A stretch of DNA of 64,000 bases from Nocardioides plantarum (GCF_006346395.1 NZ_VDMS01000001.1:744001-808000), one strand, 5' to 3'. Positions 8,289 to 17,627 are shown, counted from the stretch's first letter. Made by a program: numbers and translations. The notes: generated by a model not told the origin, from the sequence alone.

Positions 8289-9977
8289 GTGACCGAAGCC
8301 GAGTTCCGCTACTCCGACCTCCTCCCCACCGGCCCCGACGCCACGCCGTACCGGTTGGTGACCACCGAGGGCGTCTCGACGGTCGAGGCCGGCGGGCGCA
8401 CGTTCCTGCAGGTGGCGCCCGAGGCGCTGCGGCGTCTGACCGCCGAGGCGATGCACGACATCAGCCACTACCTGCGTCCGGCCCACCTGGCCCAGCTGCG
8501 CAAGATCATCGACGACCCCGAGGCCTCGGGCAACGACCGGTTCGTCGCGCTCGACCTGCTCAAGAACGTCAACATCTCCGCCGGCGGCGTGCTGCCGATG
8601 TGCCAGGACACCGGCACCGCGATCGTGATGGGCAAGAAGTCCGAGGGGGTGCTCACCGGCGTCGACGACGCCGAGGCGATCTCGCGCGGGGTGCACGACG
8701 CCTACACGCGGCTCAACCTGCGCTACTCGCAGCTGGCGCCGCTGACGACGTACGAGGAGAAGAACACCGGCACCAACCTGCCGGCCCAGATCGAGCTCTA
8801 CTCGACGCCGACCGGCGCCGACGGCACGCCGGAGTACAAGTTCCTCTTCATGGCCAAGGGCGGCGGGTCGGCCAACAAGTCGTTCCTGTTCCAGGAGACC
8901 AAGGCGATCCTCAACCCCCAGCGGATGCTGGCCTTCCTCGACGAGAAGATCCGCTCGCTCGGCACCGCCGCGTGCCCGCCGTACCACCTGGCGATCGTCA
9001 TCGGCGGCACCTCGGCCGAGTACGCGCTCAAGACCGCGAAGTACGCCTCGGCGCACTACCTCGACCACCTCCCGACCGAGGGATCGATGGACGCCCACGG
9101 GTTCCGCGACCTCGAGCTGGAGGAGCAGGTCTTCGAGCTCACGCAGTCGTTCGGGATCGGCGCGCAGTTCGGCGGCAAGTACTTCTGCCACGACGTGCGG
9201 GTGGTGCGGCTCCCCCGCCACGGTGCGTCCTGCCCGGTCGCGATCGCCGTGTCGTGCTCGGCCGACCGTCAGGCCCTCGGCAAGATCACCGCCGAGGGCG
9301 TCTTCCTCGAGCAACTGGAGACCGACCCGGCCCACTACATGCCCGACGCCGGGGTCGCCGACGACATCGCGGGCGGCGAGGTCGTCGCTATCGACCTCAA
9401 CCAGCCGATGGCCGACATCCTGGCCGAGCTGTCGCGCCACCCGGTCAAGACGCGGCTGTCGCTGACCGGGCCGCTGGTCGTCGCCCGCGACATCGCGCAC
9501 GCCAAGATCCAGGAGCGCCTCGACGCGGGCGAGCCGATGCCCGACTACCTCAAGGACCACCCCGTCTACTACGCCGGGCCGGCCAAGACCCCCGCCGGGA
9601 TGGCCTCGGGGTCGTTCGGCCCGACGACCGCCGGGCGGATGGACTCCTACGTCGAGGCGTTCCAGGCCGCCGGCGGCTCGATGGTGATGCTCGCCAAGGG
9701 CAACCGCTCCAAGGTCGTCACCCAGGCGTGCGCCGCGCACGGCGGGTTCTACCTCGGCTCCATCGGCGGGCCGGCCGCCCGTCTGGCCCAGGACTGCATC
9801 CGCAGCCAGGAGGTGCTCGAGTACGCCGAGCTCGGCATGGAGGCCGTCTGGAGGATCGAGGTCGAGGACTTCCCGGCCTTCATCGTCGTGGACGACAAGG
9901 GCAACGACTTCTTCACCGATCCCGGCGGCGCGGTCACCGTCCCGCTCAGCGGGATCCGGGTGCGCTCGGACGGCTGA
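8289..9977 (+). CDS. fumA: Fumarate hydratase class I (iron-sulfur type)
   Basis: The 562-residue enzyme interconverts fumarate and malate in the TCA cycle using a [4Fe-4S] cluster. Cys105 lies in MCQDTGTA, at the same position I recall for the E. coli class I enzyme. Further conserved parts are [36 protein letters not shown] and [13 protein letters not shown]. The length fits the fused single-chain form. I chose the GTG at 8289 because the product then starts at a normal N-terminus; a -10-like TAATCT is 8 nt upstream. An unrelated class II fumarase is encoded at 15165-16544. Confidence 0.88.
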   Translation: MTEAEFRYSDLLPTGPDATPYRLVTTEGVSTVEAGGRTFLQVAPEALRRLTAEAMHDISHYLRPAHLAQLRKIIDDPEASGNDRFVALDLLKNVNISAGGVLPMCQDTGTAIVMGKKSEGVLTGVDDAEAISRGVHDAYTRLNLRYSQLAPLTTYEEKNTGTNLPAQIELYSTPTGADGTPEYKFLFMAKGGGSANKSFLFQETKAILNPQRMLAFLDEKIRSLGTAACPPYHLAIVIGGTSAEYALKTAKYASAHYLDHLPTEGSMDAHGFRDLELEEQVFELTQSFGIGAQFGGKYFCHDVRVVRLPRHGASCPVAIAVSCSADRQALGKITAEGVFLEQLETDPAHYMPDAGVADDIAGGEVVAIDLNQPMADILAELSRHPVKTRLSLTGPLVVARDIAHAKIQERLDAGEPMPDYLKDHPVYYAGPAKTPAGMASGSFGPTTAGRMDSYVEAFQAAGGSMVMLAKGNRSKVVTQACAAHGGFYLGSIGGPAARLAQDCIRSQEVLEYAELGMEAVWRIEVEDFPAFIVVDDKGNDFFTDPGGAVTVPLSGIRVRSDG

Positions 9978-10013
9978 GCGCCGGGCCCGGCACCCCGCGC
10001 CCGGGCACCACCC

Positions 10014-10193
10014 CTAGTGGGTGTCCTGGCCCTTGTTGGGGTTGGCGTTGGGACCGGCCTCGCCGAGCTCGTCCGGGGTGGGCGCGTCGGGGTTGCCGGC
10101 GACGCCCTGGCTGTCGTCGATCGGGGTGTCGGCATCGGCCGGGTCCATCTTCTGGACCTCGGAGACCTGGCCTGCGGACTCGTTGTTCGTCAT
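10014..10193 (-). CDS. Small acidic hydrophilic protein, unknown
   Basis: This 59-codon ORF begins at ATG 10193 and encodes a disordered, Asp/Asn/Pro-rich peptide (MTNNESAGQVSEVQKMDPAD at the start, ending NPNKGQDTH). Its composition is protein-like rather than the Arg/Ala/Pro-rich pattern of antisense frames. No domain is recognised. There is only a weak purine-rich stretch upstream. It lies between the fumarase stop and the QorB gene, facing the fumarase. Confidence 0.55.
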   Translation of the reverse strand: MTNNESAGQVSEVQKMDPADADTPIDDSQGVAGNPDAPTPDELGEAGPNANPNKGQDTH

Positions 10194-10253
10194 GTCCACC
10201 ACGCTCGCAGGTCCCGGCGAGCTCGACACCACCCGCCGGGACCTCCGCACGGG

Positions 10254-11108
10254 TCAGGCCAGCGGGCGCAGGCCGTCGACGAGCGGCGTGGTCGGACGAC
10301 CGAGGAGACGCGACAGCGTCCCGTCGGGGCCGGCGAGGACGCCGCGGCGGATGCCGTCGTCGATGCCCGCGACGAAGCCCGCCGTGCCGGCGTCGAGGCC
10401 GAACGACTCGAGCAGGGCGACGTGCTCCGCGGTGGTGAGCTGCTGCACCCGGACCTCCCGGCCGAGCACCTCGGCGAACGCGGCGGCGAGCAGGTCGAAG
10501 TCGAACTCGACGTCGCCGGCCAGCTCGTAGACCTGGCCCGCGTGGCCGTCGGTGGTGAGCACGACGGCGGCACCCTCGGCGAAGTCCCGCCGGGCGGCGC
10601 CGGCGACGCGACCGTCGCCGGCACTGGTGGTGACCAGGCCGGTGTCGCGCGCGGTGGCGAGGGCATCGGCGTAGTTCTCGTGGTACCAGTTGTTGCGCAG
10701 GATCGTGGCCGGGACACCGGACGCGGCGATGGCCTCCTCGGTCGCCTTGTGCTCGGGCGCGAGCACGAAGTCGGCGGTAGTCGCCTGGGGCGCACTGGTG
10801 TAGACGAGGTGGCCGATGCCGTGGGCCACGGCGGCGTCGATGACGCTCTGGTGCTGGGCGACGCGCTGTCCGACCTCGCTGCTCGAGATCAGGAGCACCC
10901 GGTCGACTCCCTGCGCGGCCGCGAGGACCGTGGCCGGGTCGGAGTAGTCGAGGTGCACCACGTCGACGCCGCGCTCGGCGTACGACGCCAGGCTGGCCGG
11001 GGTGCGCGCGCCGGCGCGCAGGGTGGTCGGGTCGACCCCGCGCTGGAGCAGGGAGTCGAGGACGAGGCGGCCGAGCTGGCCGGAGGCTGCGGTGATGAGG
11101 ATGGTCAT
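10254..11108 (-). CDS. qorB: NAD(P)H-quinone oxidoreductase-like NmrA-family protein (QorB-like)
   Basis: The 284-residue protein starts with the Rossmann motif ITAASGQLGRLV (residues 4-15). It carries LLISSSEVGQRVAQHQ, ILRNNWYHENY and the tail SRLLGRPTTPL, which I recognise from E. coli QorB (YtfG). Such enzymes reduce quinones with NADPH or sense the cofactor state. It is transcribed away from an HxlR-type regulator 71 bp off, the arrangement known for qor2/qorR in corynebacteria. Regulation by the redox-sensing neighbour is inferred. Confidence 0.8.
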   Translation of the reverse strand: MTILITAASGQLGRLVLDSLLQRGVDPTTLRAGARTPASLASYAERGVDVVHLDYSDPATVLAAAQGVDRVLLISSSEVGQRVAQHQSVIDAAVAHGIGHLVYTSAPQATTADFVLAPEHKATEEAIAASGVPATILRNNWYHENYADALATARDTGLVTTSAGDGRVAGAARRDFAEGAAVVLTTDGHAGQVYELAGDVEFDFDLLAAAFAEVLGREVRVQQLTTAEHVALLESFGLDAGTAGFVAGIDDGIRRGVLAGPDGTLSRLLGRPTTPLVDGLRPLA

Positions 11109-11150
11109 GACCGGCTCAACGACCAGCCCCTGCTGATGCTTCCCATCGGG

Positions 11151-11178
11151 AGGTACCCACCTTTCGGTAAGGTAGTGG
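11151..11178. promoter_or_regulatory. Operator/promoter between qorB and the HxlR regulator
   Basis: ACCTT(TCGGT)AAGGT at 11159-11173 is an inverted repeat with a 5-nt spacer, embedded in three GGTA copies. The TAAGGT at 11168-11173 also forms a -10-like box 6 nt before the regulator's ATG. Binding by the regulator here would control both genes; this is inference. Confidence 0.45.
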
Positions 11179-11179
11179 C

Positions 11180-11542
11180 ATGACGGTGAGTCTTGGATCC
11201 CTGCGGGCCGACCGGCCCGACATCTATGTGACCGGCTGCCCCAGCCGGGTGGTGCTCGACCACGTGACGAGCAAGTGGGGGGTGCTGGTGCTGGCGGCCC
11301 TGGCCGGCGGCACGCTGCGGTGGGGCGAGCTGCGCCGCGAGGTCGACGGCATCAGCGAGAAGATGCTCGCCTCGACGCTGCGGACCTTCGAGGCCGACGG
11401 TCTCGTCCAGCGCACGGCCTATCCCGAGGTGCCGCCGCGGGTCGACTACCGACTCACCCCGCTGGGCCGCGACCTGGTGGAGGCGATGACACCCCTGATC
11501 ACCTGGGTCGCGGCCCATGCCGAGGAGATCGTCAGCGGCTGA
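11180..11542 (+). CDS. qorR: HxlR-family transcriptional regulator (QorR-like)
   Basis: The 120-residue winged-helix protein has the HxlR pattern CPSRVVLDHVTSKWGVLVLAAL, LRWGELRREVDGISEKMLASTLR and a DYRLTPLGRDLV wing. The single Cys (about residue 20) matches the redox-active cysteine of this subfamily, which in QorR/YodB-type regulators is modified by diamide or quinones and releases DNA. It faces away from the quinone reductase gene it probably controls. Its last 11 nt overlap the convergent DoxX gene. Confidence 0.8.
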   Translation: MTVSLGSLRADRPDIYVTGCPSRVVLDHVTSKWGVLVLAALAGGTLRWGELRREVDGISEKMLASTLRTFEADGLVQRTAYPEVPPRVDYRLTPLGRDLVEAMTPLITWVAAHAEEIVSG

Positions 11543-12026
11543 GCACGTCCTCGCGCTGCCCGGCCGAGGCGTCCGAGCCGGTGGCGCCGGCATCGGGGGC
11601 AGGCGTCGGGACCAGGAGGCGGTCGACCGAGAGCCGGCCGGCACCGGTCGCCGCCAGGGCTGCGCCGAGGACGCCGAGCACGAGGACGAACTCGTAGCCG
11701 CCCTCGGTGGCGAAGAACGCGTCGCGGTGGACGTACCAGAACGCACCGGCCATGTCGGCGGCGACGAGCAGGCCGACGAGCGGGGTGAGCACCCCGACCA
11801 GGAGCAGTGCGCCACCGACCAGCTCGACGCCGATCGCGTAGGCCGCCGCCGCCTCCGGGGCGGGGATGCCCATCGCGTCGAACCCGTCGGCGGTGGCCGT
11901 GAAGCCCTGGGTGTCGAGCTTCTGCCAGCCGTGGGCGATCATCACGACGCCGAGGACGAGGCGCAGGCCGAGCAGCCCGAGATCGGTGCGCAGGGTGGTC
12001 GGCTGGATGCCGAGGACGTGCTTCAT
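11532..12026 (-). CDS. DoxX-family membrane protein
   Basis: The 164-residue protein has four predicted transmembrane helices. Typical DoxX text includes RLVLGVVMIAHGWQKL and the AIGVELVGGALLLVGVLTPL region. DoxX-type proteins are linked to quinone and sulfur redox chemistry and, in mycobacteria, to oxidant detoxification complexes. I chose the ATG at 12026 because GGAGGC sits 8 nt upstream; longer starts lack this. Convergent overlap with the HxlR gene supports a redox theme in this stretch. Confidence 0.75.
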   Translation of the reverse strand: MKHVLGIQPTTLRTDLGLLGLRLVLGVVMIAHGWQKLDTQGFTATADGFDAMGIPAPEAAAAYAIGVELVGGALLLVGVLTPLVGLLVAADMAGAFWYVHRDAFFATEGGYEFVLVLGVLGAALAATGAGRLSVDRLLVPTPAPDAGATGSDASAGQREDVLSR

Positions 12027-12051
12027 GGAACTGCCTCCGAGTAGGTAGTTG

Positions 12052-12091
12052 ATGTTTCCACGACCGTAGGGAGGCTTCATGAGGGAAACAT
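12052..12091. promoter_or_regulatory. Inverted repeat in the divergent DoxX/aminopropyltransferase-like promoter
   Basis: ATGTTTCC (12052-12059) and GGAAACAT (12084-12091) form perfect 8-bp arms with a 24-nt spacer between divergent genes. The two arms could be half-sites for a regulator acting on both. No family is assigned. Confidence 0.4.
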
Positions 12092-12114
12092 GAGAAGTCC
12101 GGCAGGGTGGGGGC

Positions 12115-12801
12115 ATGGACTACGTCGAGATCGCCCGAGTCGAGACCGACCGCGGGGAGCTCGTGCTCCGCGAGCGCCGGCCCGCACCGGAGCAGTCCGG
12201 TCCGGGTGCGCCCGTCCTCGAGCTGCGCGCCAACGGGGTCTTCGTGATGGACACCGTCGAGGTGTCCTCCGAGCGGGCCCTGGCCACCGCCGCCCTGGCC
12301 CAGGTCGCGTCACCGCGTGCGGTCGTCGTCGGCGGACTCGGGCTCGGGTTCACGATGCGAGAGGTGCTCGCCGACCCGCGCGTCGAGGTGTGTGCGGTGG
12401 TCGAGGTCGAGCCGGCACTGGTCGCCTGGATGCGTGACGGGACCATCCCCCACGGCCCGGCACTGCTGGCCGACGAGCGGGTCCGGGTCGTCGTCGCCGA
12501 CGTCGCGGTGGCGGTCGCGGAGGCTCGCGCGGCGTCGTACGACCTGGTCCTGCTCGACGTCGACAACGGCCCGGGCTACCTGGTGCACGACGCCAACGCC
12601 GCCCTCTACGCCCGGCCGTTCCTCGAGTCGGTGCGGGCCGTGCTGCGTCCGGGCGGTGCGGTGGCGGTGTGGTCGGCGGCCGAGGCGCCCGATCTCGAGG
12701 CGACCCTGGGCGAGGTCTTCGCCGCCACCCGGGCCGTGCCGCTCGAGGTGCGGCTGCAGGAGCGCGACGAGCGGTACTGGCTCTACGTCGGCTCGCTCTA
12801 G
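12115..12801 (+). CDS. Spermidine-synthase-like protein
   Basis: The 228-residue protein has a Rossmann nucleotide-binding core: VVVGGLGLGFTMREVL, VVEVEPALVAWM and DLVLLDVDNGPGYLVHDANA. These correspond to the gate and binding motifs of polyamine aminopropyltransferases (PF01564). It is shorter than true spermidine synthases and lacks much of the N-terminal domain, so it may be a methyltransferase-like relative without aminopropyl activity. It starts at the ATG at 12115. No pathway neighbour is present. Confidence 0.7.
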   Translation: MDYVEIARVETDRGELVLRERRPAPEQSGPGAPVLELRANGVFVMDTVEVSSERALATAALAQVASPRAVVVGGLGLGFTMREVLADPRVEVCAVVEVEPALVAWMRDGTIPHGPALLADERVRVVVADVAVAVAEARAASYDLVLLDVDNGPGYLVHDANAALYARPFLESVRAVLRPGGAVAVWSAAEAPDLEATLGEVFAATRAVPLEVRLQERDERYWLYVGSL

Positions 12802-12820
12802 TGGTCGCTCCCGTGGTCGG

Positions 12821-13396
12821 CTAGGAGCGCCGGGCTCGGTCGACCGGCGCCGAGGCGGGGATCGGGTCGGCGGGCTTCATCGGGGCCGCCCCCTCGTGGG
12901 CGCGGTCGCGCACCGCGAGCTTGATCTGCTCGAGGTTGTTGCGCAGCAGGTCGGAGACGAGCTCGTCCATGCGGGGATCGCTGAGCATGTCGATGAGGAC
13001 GCGCAGCACCGTCTCGGAGACCTCGCCGACGATCGCGTCGTAGCCCGGCAGCTTGCTGACCAGGCGGGCGTTGGGGTCGGCGCGCACCTTCTCGGCGACC
13101 AGCGACTTGAGCTCGTCGTGGTTCTCCAGGAGGGCGTCGGAGATGTTCTTGGTGTAGTGGCCGGTCTGGATCACCGCGGCCACCTCGTCGAGCACCACGA
13201 TCGTGAGCGGCCGCTTGACCAGTCCGAGCAGCCGGAAGGACAAGCGGCTCGCGCGGTCGACGACCCACGGACGACGCATCCCGAGACGGACCAGCACCGC
13301 CCCGACGAGCGCGGCGAGGAGCGATCCACCCACGAGCACTCCGCCGATGAGCAGGAGCACCTGCAGGGTGCTGAGGTCCTCCAACCACTGGGACAT
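12821..13396 (-). CDS. Membrane-anchored hypothetical protein
   Basis: The 191-residue product has one N-terminal transmembrane helix (LQVLLLIGGVLVGGSLLAAL, about residues 11-30). A long charged, helical region follows (VVLDEVAAVIQTGHYTKNI, VSETVLRVLIDMLSDPRMDELVSDLL). I do not recognise a named domain. The ATG at 13396 lies 6 nt after a minus-strand TAGGCT box, so the message may be leaderless. It is divergent from the SGNH hydrolase gene. Confidence 0.7.
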   Translation of the reverse strand: MSQWLEDLSTLQVLLLIGGVLVGGSLLAALVGAVLVRLGMRRPWVVDRASRLSFRLLGLVKRPLTIVVLDEVAAVIQTGHYTKNISDALLENHDELKSLVAEKVRADPNARLVSKLPGYDAIVGEVSETVLRVLIDMLSDPRMDELVSDLLRNNLEQIKLAVRDRAHEGAAPMKPADPIPASAPVDRARRS

Positions 13397-13432
13397 GCCC
13401 GAAGCCTAGGCAGTCGTCGTAGGGTCCGACCC
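13397..13432. promoter_or_regulatory. Compact divergent leaderless promoter
   Basis: A 36-bp gap holds a minus-strand TAGGCT (13403-13408) 6 nt before one ATG and a plus-strand TAGGGT (13420-13425) 7 nt before the other. The geometry matches the gaps at 8256-8288 and 28007-28040. Confidence 0.55.
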
Positions 13433-14212
13433 ATGACCCGGTACGTCGCGCTCGGCAGCTCCATGGCGGCTGGTCCGGGCATCGCCCCCCGCGCGCCCGG
13501 CAGCCCGCGCGCGGCGATGCGCTCGGCACGCAACTACCCCCACCTGCTCGCCGCCGACCTGGGGCTCGAGCCGGGACCCGAGTTCGTCGACGTCTCGTTC
13601 TCCGGGGCGACCACCGCACACCTGCTGACCGACAGCCAGCTCGGCGCCCCGCCGCAGGTCGAGGCGCTCGACGGCACCGAGACCCTGGTGACCATCACCA
13701 TCGGCGGCAACGACGTCTTCTACGTGCCGGGCCTGCTCGTCGCCACGATCCCCTCGCCGCTGCGCCTGCTGCCGGTGGTCGGTCCGAGGCTGCGGCACGC
13801 GCTCGACCCGACCGCCCGCCAGGTCGCGCTCGCCGGGCTCGGCGGGGCGATGCGGGCCGTCGCGCGCGCCGTACGACGTCGCTCGCCGCAGGCCAGGGTC
13901 GTCTTCGTCGACTACCTGACGCTGCTGCCGCCCGCGGGCCAGGCGGCCTTCCCGCTGCGCGAGCGCTACGTCGACCAGGGCCGTCGTACGGGCGAGCGGC
14001 TCGCGGCGGCCACCGCCGCCGCGGCAGCCGCGACCGGGTGCGAGCTCGTCGCCGCCGGCGCGGCCAGCCGCGAGCACCACGCCTGGTCCGCGGACCCGTG
14101 GTCGGTCGGCGCCCGCGTCCCGCTCCCCGGGCGCCCGCTGGCCTACCACCCCAACGCGACCGGGATGCGTGCCGTGGCGGACCTCGTCAAGGCCCACCTC
14201 GAGGCCGGCTGA
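13433..14212 (+). CDS. SGNH/GDSL-family hydrolase
   Basis: The 259-residue protein starts with YVALGSSMAAGPG (block I, Ser about residue 9). It has the block III motif TITIGGNDVFY and the block V histidine in LAYHPNATGMRAVADL. These are the catalytic elements of SGNH esterases/lipases. No signal peptide is seen, so it is probably cytoplasmic. The ATG was chosen because the -10-like TAGGGT is 7 nt upstream. The substrate is unknown. Confidence 0.8.
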   Translation: MTRYVALGSSMAAGPGIAPRAPGSPRAAMRSARNYPHLLAADLGLEPGPEFVDVSFSGATTAHLLTDSQLGAPPQVEALDGTETLVTITIGGNDVFYVPGLLVATIPSPLRLLPVVGPRLRHALDPTARQVALAGLGGAMRAVARAVRRRSPQARVVFVDYLTLLPPAGQAAFPLRERYVDQGRRTGERLAAATAAAAAATGCELVAAGAASREHHAWSADPWSVGARVPLPGRPLAYHPNATGMRAVADLVKAHLEAG

Positions 14213-14215
14213 GAG

Positions 14216-14737
14216 TCAGCCGAACAGCGCCCGGTAGTGCTCCGAGCGCTCGAGGTAGGGCTCGAAGTCGATCCCGGCGACGTCGGCGCCACCGAGGTCG
14301 GCGGTGAGCCGGTCGAGGTAGTAGTCCCAGCCGGGGCCGACGCTGGCGACCATGGCGGCGCCGGTGGGGCCCTCGGGGACGGCCTGGGTGAAGCGCAGCG
14401 TGGTCAGGCCGTCGGACTCATCCAGCTCGAGCGTGTGCCGCCAGTGCACCCGGGGGCCCGAGCCGTCCTCGGAGAACGGCGCCGCCTCCCGGCTGCGCAG
14501 CACGAAGCGTCGCGGCGGCTCGCACAGCTCGACGTCGTAGACCTCCTCGGGCACGTCGTCGCCCTCCGCGGTCATCCGGAACCTCACCTCACCGGCGGCC
14601 GGGTCACCGGCCCAGGTGCCGATCCAGCGCTCGAGGCGCGCGGGCTCGGTGCAGGCGGCCCACACGTCGTCCAGGGGCGCGGCGTAGGTGCGGGTGAAGA
14701 CGAGGCTCCGGCCCTCGCGGGTGCCGAGCACGGTCAT
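14216..14737 (-). CDS. SRPBCC (AHSA1-type) protein
   Basis: The 173-residue protein shows the AHSA1/SRPBCC pattern: FTRTYAAPLDDVWAACTEPARLERWIG at the start, a DVELCEPPRRFVLRS strand, TLRFTQ and a C-terminal helix GPGWDYYLDRL. These helix-grip proteins bind hydrophobic ligands or act with partner regulators. Its ATG overlaps the ArsR gene stop by 4 nt, the common ArsR-SRPBCC pair. The ligand is unknown. Confidence 0.82.
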   Translation of the reverse strand: MTVLGTREGRSLVFTRTYAAPLDDVWAACTEPARLERWIGTWAGDPAAGEVRFRMTAEGDDVPEEVYDVELCEPPRRFVLRSREAAPFSEDGSGPRVHWRHTLELDESDGLTTLRFTQAVPEGPTGAAMVASVGPGWDYYLDRLTADLGGADVAGIDFEPYLERSEHYRALFG

Positions 14738-15105
14738 GCGGTCTCCTCGGTGGTGGTGGTGCCGGTGGTGGTGCCGACAGTCGTACGGCGGTCGCGAACC
14801 GTCCGGCGGACCTCGAGGTCGAGGCCGTCGAGGGCCGACTCGGCGAAGCGGGCCGGCGCGTGCAGGTCGTCGAGGAGTCCCTGGACCGGTCCGAGCCCGG
14901 TCCGGTCGAGCGCGTAGTGCCGCTCACGGCCCCGGTCCTCGACGGTGGCCAGCCCGGCCTCGACGAGCAGACGCAGGTGCCTGCTCACGGCCGGTCGGCT
15001 GATCGGGTGGGCCGCGGCGAGGTCGACGACCCGGGTCGGGCCGGGCGTGAGGGACCGCAGGAGCTCCCGGCGTACGGGGTCGGCGAGGGCGGCGAACGGG
15101 TCCAC
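14734..15105 (-). CDS. ArsR-family winged-helix regulator
   Basis: The 123-residue protein has the ArsR fold: [17 protein letters not shown], the recognition helix [17 protein letters not shown] and the wing [14 protein letters not shown]. No metal-binding CxC is visible, so it is of the non-metal type normally found before an SRPBCC gene. The GTG start is at 15105. The C-terminal Thr-rich tail is low complexity. Confidence 0.82.
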   Translation of the reverse strand: MDPFAALADPVRRELLRSLTPGPTRVVDLAAAHPISRPAVSRHLRLLVEAGLATVEDRGRERHYALDRTGLGPVQGLLDDLHAPARFAESALDGLDLEVRRTVRDRRTTVGTTTGTTTTEETA

Positions 15106-15110
15106 GGCCT

Positions 15111-15130
15111 ATTGGTAACCGATTGATTAC
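15111..15130. promoter_or_regulatory. Putative operator of the ArsR regulator
   Basis: The 7-bp GGTAACC palindrome (15114-15120) lies inside ATTGGTAACCGATTGATTAC, just upstream of the ArsR start and 35-50 nt before the fumC ATG. It may control the regulator operon and possibly fumC. Assigned by eye. Confidence 0.4.
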
Positions 15131-15164
15131 ACGTTCGTCAAGGGCGGCTGGTTACGTTGGCCCC

Positions 15165-16544
15165 ATGGACTTCAGGATCGAGCACGACTCCATGGGCGAG
15201 GTCGAGGTGCCGCAGGCGGCCCTGTGGCGGGCCCAGACCCAGCGCGCGGTCGACAACTTCCCGATCAGCGGCACCCCGATCGAGCCGGCGCTCGTGCACG
15301 CGCTGGGCCACGTCAAGGCCGCCGCGGCCGTCGTCAACGGCGAGCTGGGCGTCATCGCCGCCGAGCTCAGCGACGCCGTGGCGACCGCCGCCCGCGCCGT
15401 GGCCGCCGGCGAGCACGACGCCGAGTTCCCCGTCGACGTCTTCCAGACCGGCTCGGGCACCAGCAGCAACATGAACGCAAACGAGGTGATCGCCTCCCTG
15501 GCCGCCCGCGCCGGCACCGAGGCGCACCCCAACGACCACGTCAACGCGAGCCAGTCGAGCAACGACACGTTCCCCACCGCGATCCACGTGGCGGTGACGC
15601 TGGCGGTCGTCGACGACCTGCTGCCGGCGCTCGCCACGCTGCACGACTCCCTGGCCGCCAAGGCCGAGGAGTTCTCCGGCCTGGTGAAGTCCGGACGCAC
15701 CCACCTCATGGACGCCACCCCGGTCATGCTCGGCCAGGAGCTCGGCGGGTACGCCGCCACGCTGGCCTACGCGGGCGAGCGGCTGCAGTCGGTGCTGCCG
15801 CGGGTCCGCGAGCTGCCGCTGGGCGGCACCGCCGTCGGCACCGGCATCAACACCCCGCCCGGCTTCGCGGCGCGGGTGATCGAGGTGCTCTCCGAGGCCA
15901 CCGGCCAGGAGTTCACCGAGGCACGCAACCACTTCGAGGCCCAGGGCACCCGCGACTCCCTGGTCGAGCTCAGCGGCGTGCTGCGCACGATCGCGGTCGG
16001 CCTGACCAAGATCTGCAACGACCTGCGCTGGATGTCGTCGGGTCCCACGACCGGCCTCGCCGAGATCCACCTGCCCGACCTGCAGCCCGGGTCCAGCATC
16101 ATGCCCGGCAAGGTCAACCCGGTGCTGCCCGAGGCGACCCTGATGGTCTGCTTCCAGGTCATCGGCAACGACGCGGCGGTCACCGCCGCCGGCGCCAGCG
16201 GCAGCTTCGAGCTCAACGTCGCCATGCCCGTCATGGCCCGCAACGTGCTCGAGTCCGTGCGCCTGCTGGCGTCGTCGACCACGCTGCTGGCCCACCGCTG
16301 CGTCGACGGCATCACCGCCGACGCCGAGCGGATGCGCCGCTACGCCGAGTCGTCGCCCTCGGTCGTCACGCCCCTCAACAAGCACCTGGGCTACGAGGCC
16401 GCCGCCACGATCGCCAAGCAGGCGCTCGCCGAGGGCCGCACCATCCGCGAGACGGTGCTCGCCCTGGGCTACGTCGAGCGCGGCGAGCTCACCGAGGCCG
16501 AGCTAGACGCGGCTCTCGACGTCGAGTCCATGACCCACCCGTGA
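15165..16544 (+). CDS. fumC: Fumarate hydratase class II
   Basis: The 459-residue enzyme interconverts fumarate and malate without an iron-sulfur cluster. The fumarase/aspartase signature [11 protein letters not shown] lies near residue 310. Other active-site stretches are [27 protein letters not shown] and [12 protein letters not shown]. Length is normal for FumC tetramers. TACGTT lies 6 nt before the ATG, so the message may be leaderless. It coexists with the class I enzyme at 8289-9977; this one would keep working under oxidative or iron stress. Confidence 0.93.
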   Translation: MDFRIEHDSMGEVEVPQAALWRAQTQRAVDNFPISGTPIEPALVHALGHVKAAAAVVNGELGVIAAELSDAVATAARAVAAGEHDAEFPVDVFQTGSGTSSNMNANEVIASLAARAGTEAHPNDHVNASQSSNDTFPTAIHVAVTLAVVDDLLPALATLHDSLAAKAEEFSGLVKSGRTHLMDATPVMLGQELGGYAATLAYAGERLQSVLPRVRELPLGGTAVGTGINTPPGFAARVIEVLSEATGQEFTEARNHFEAQGTRDSLVELSGVLRTIAVGLTKICNDLRWMSSGPTTGLAEIHLPDLQPGSSIMPGKVNPVLPEATLMVCFQVIGNDAAVTAAGASGSFELNVAMPVMARNVLESVRLLASSTTLLAHRCVDGITADAERMRRYAESSPSVVTPLNKHLGYEAAATIAKQALAEGRTIRETVLALGYVERGELTEAELDAALDVESMTHP

Positions 16545-16551
16545 CCCGCCG

Positions 16552-17139
16552 GTGAGCGATCCACGCGCCTACTGGGACGGCGAGGCCGACACCTTCGACG
16601 ACGAGCCCGACCACGGCCTCGGCGACCCGGCCACCCGCGAGGCGTGGCGCCAGCTCCTCGCCGCCCACCTGCCGATGCCGCCCGTCGACGTCGTCGACCT
16701 CGGCTGCGGCACCGGCACCCTGTCGGTGCTGCTCGCCGAGGCTGGCCACCGGGTCCGCGGGCTCGACCTCTCCCCCGCGATGATCTCGCGCGCCCGGGCC
16801 AAGGCGGGTGCCGCCGGGCTCGAGGTCGCCGTCGACGTCGGCGACGCCGCGCAGCCGCCGTACGACGCCGCGTCGGCCGATGTCGTGCTGTGCCGTCACG
16901 TGCTGTGGGCGCTGCCCGACGCGCCCGCCGCGCTGGCCCGCTGGGTCGGGCTGCTGCGTCCCGGCGGGCGGCTGGTCCTGGTCGAGGGCCGCTGGCACAC
17001 CGGCGCCGGCATCGACGCCGCCACCTGCCGACGGCTCGTCGAGCCGCACGCGAGCCGCGTGGACGTCGTACCCCTGGTCGACGAGGTCTACTGGGGCGGC
17101 CCGATCACCGACGAGCGCTACCTGCTGGTCGCGCACTGA
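16552..17139 (+). CDS. Class I SAM-dependent methyltransferase
   Basis: The 195-residue protein carries the SAM-binding motif I VVDLGCGTGTLSVLLAEAG (near residue 44), motif II GLDLSPAMI, and VVLCRHVLWALPDAPAALAR with LRPGGRLVLVEG. These define a Rossmann-type methyltransferase of the UbiE/COQ5 kind. It begins with GTG 7 nt after fumC and is probably co-transcribed. The substrate is unknown. Confidence 0.8.
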   Translation: MSDPRAYWDGEADTFDDEPDHGLGDPATREAWRQLLAAHLPMPPVDVVDLGCGTGTLSVLLAEAGHRVRGLDLSPAMISRARAKAGAAGLEVAVDVGDAAQPPYDAASADVVLCRHVLWALPDAPAALARWVGLLRPGGRLVLVEGRWHTGAGIDAATCRRLVEPHASRVDVVPLVDEVYWGGPITDERYLLVAH

Positions 17140-17175
17140 CGGTTCGACCCGCAGCGTGCGGGCAGGATGGCCGCC

Positions 17176-17627
17176 GTGCCCGAACGCCACCCCGTCATCC
17201 GTCAGGTCTACGCCGTCGGCGCGGTGCTCGCGTTCGTCGGCACCTTCATGCCGCTGTTCGCCGTCGAGGCGCTCGGGAGCGACTACACCACGCGCAACCT
17301 GTGGGAGCTCATCGGCGAGGACGGCGGCTGGGCTGCCGGGGTGGGCCTGCTCGTCATGCTGGCCACGGTCGCGACCGCGCTGCTCGCGACCGCCGCCGAG
17401 CGCGGCTTCGCGGCCCCCAGCGGTGTGCTGGCCCTGGCTCTCGTGTCACTGCTGATGCTGGTGCTCAAGCCGGGCACACCGGCGGCTCCCCGCCCTCGCT
17501 CGGCGCGGGCGGCGGACTGCTGCTCGGGACGGTGCTCGTGCTGGCGGTGGCCGCGCTCGTCGACGTGCTCGGCACGTCGCGGGCGAACGCGCCGTACGAC
17601 GACCCGCCGATCAGCCTGCCGGGCTAG
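17176..17627 (+). pseudogene. Small membrane protein interrupted by a frameshift
   Basis: The first frame (GTG 17176, AGGA 8 nt upstream; or ATG 17167) encodes three clear hydrophobic segments up to LVLKPGTPA. It then turns into Arg/Cys-rich nonsense and runs to 17643. From about 17484 the +2 frame continues with SLGAGGGLLLGTVLVLAVAA, a fourth membrane helix, and stops at 17627 after DDPPISLPG. One missing G near 17483 would join them. It is either a recent frameshift or an assembly error. No named family is recognised. Confidence 0.65.
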
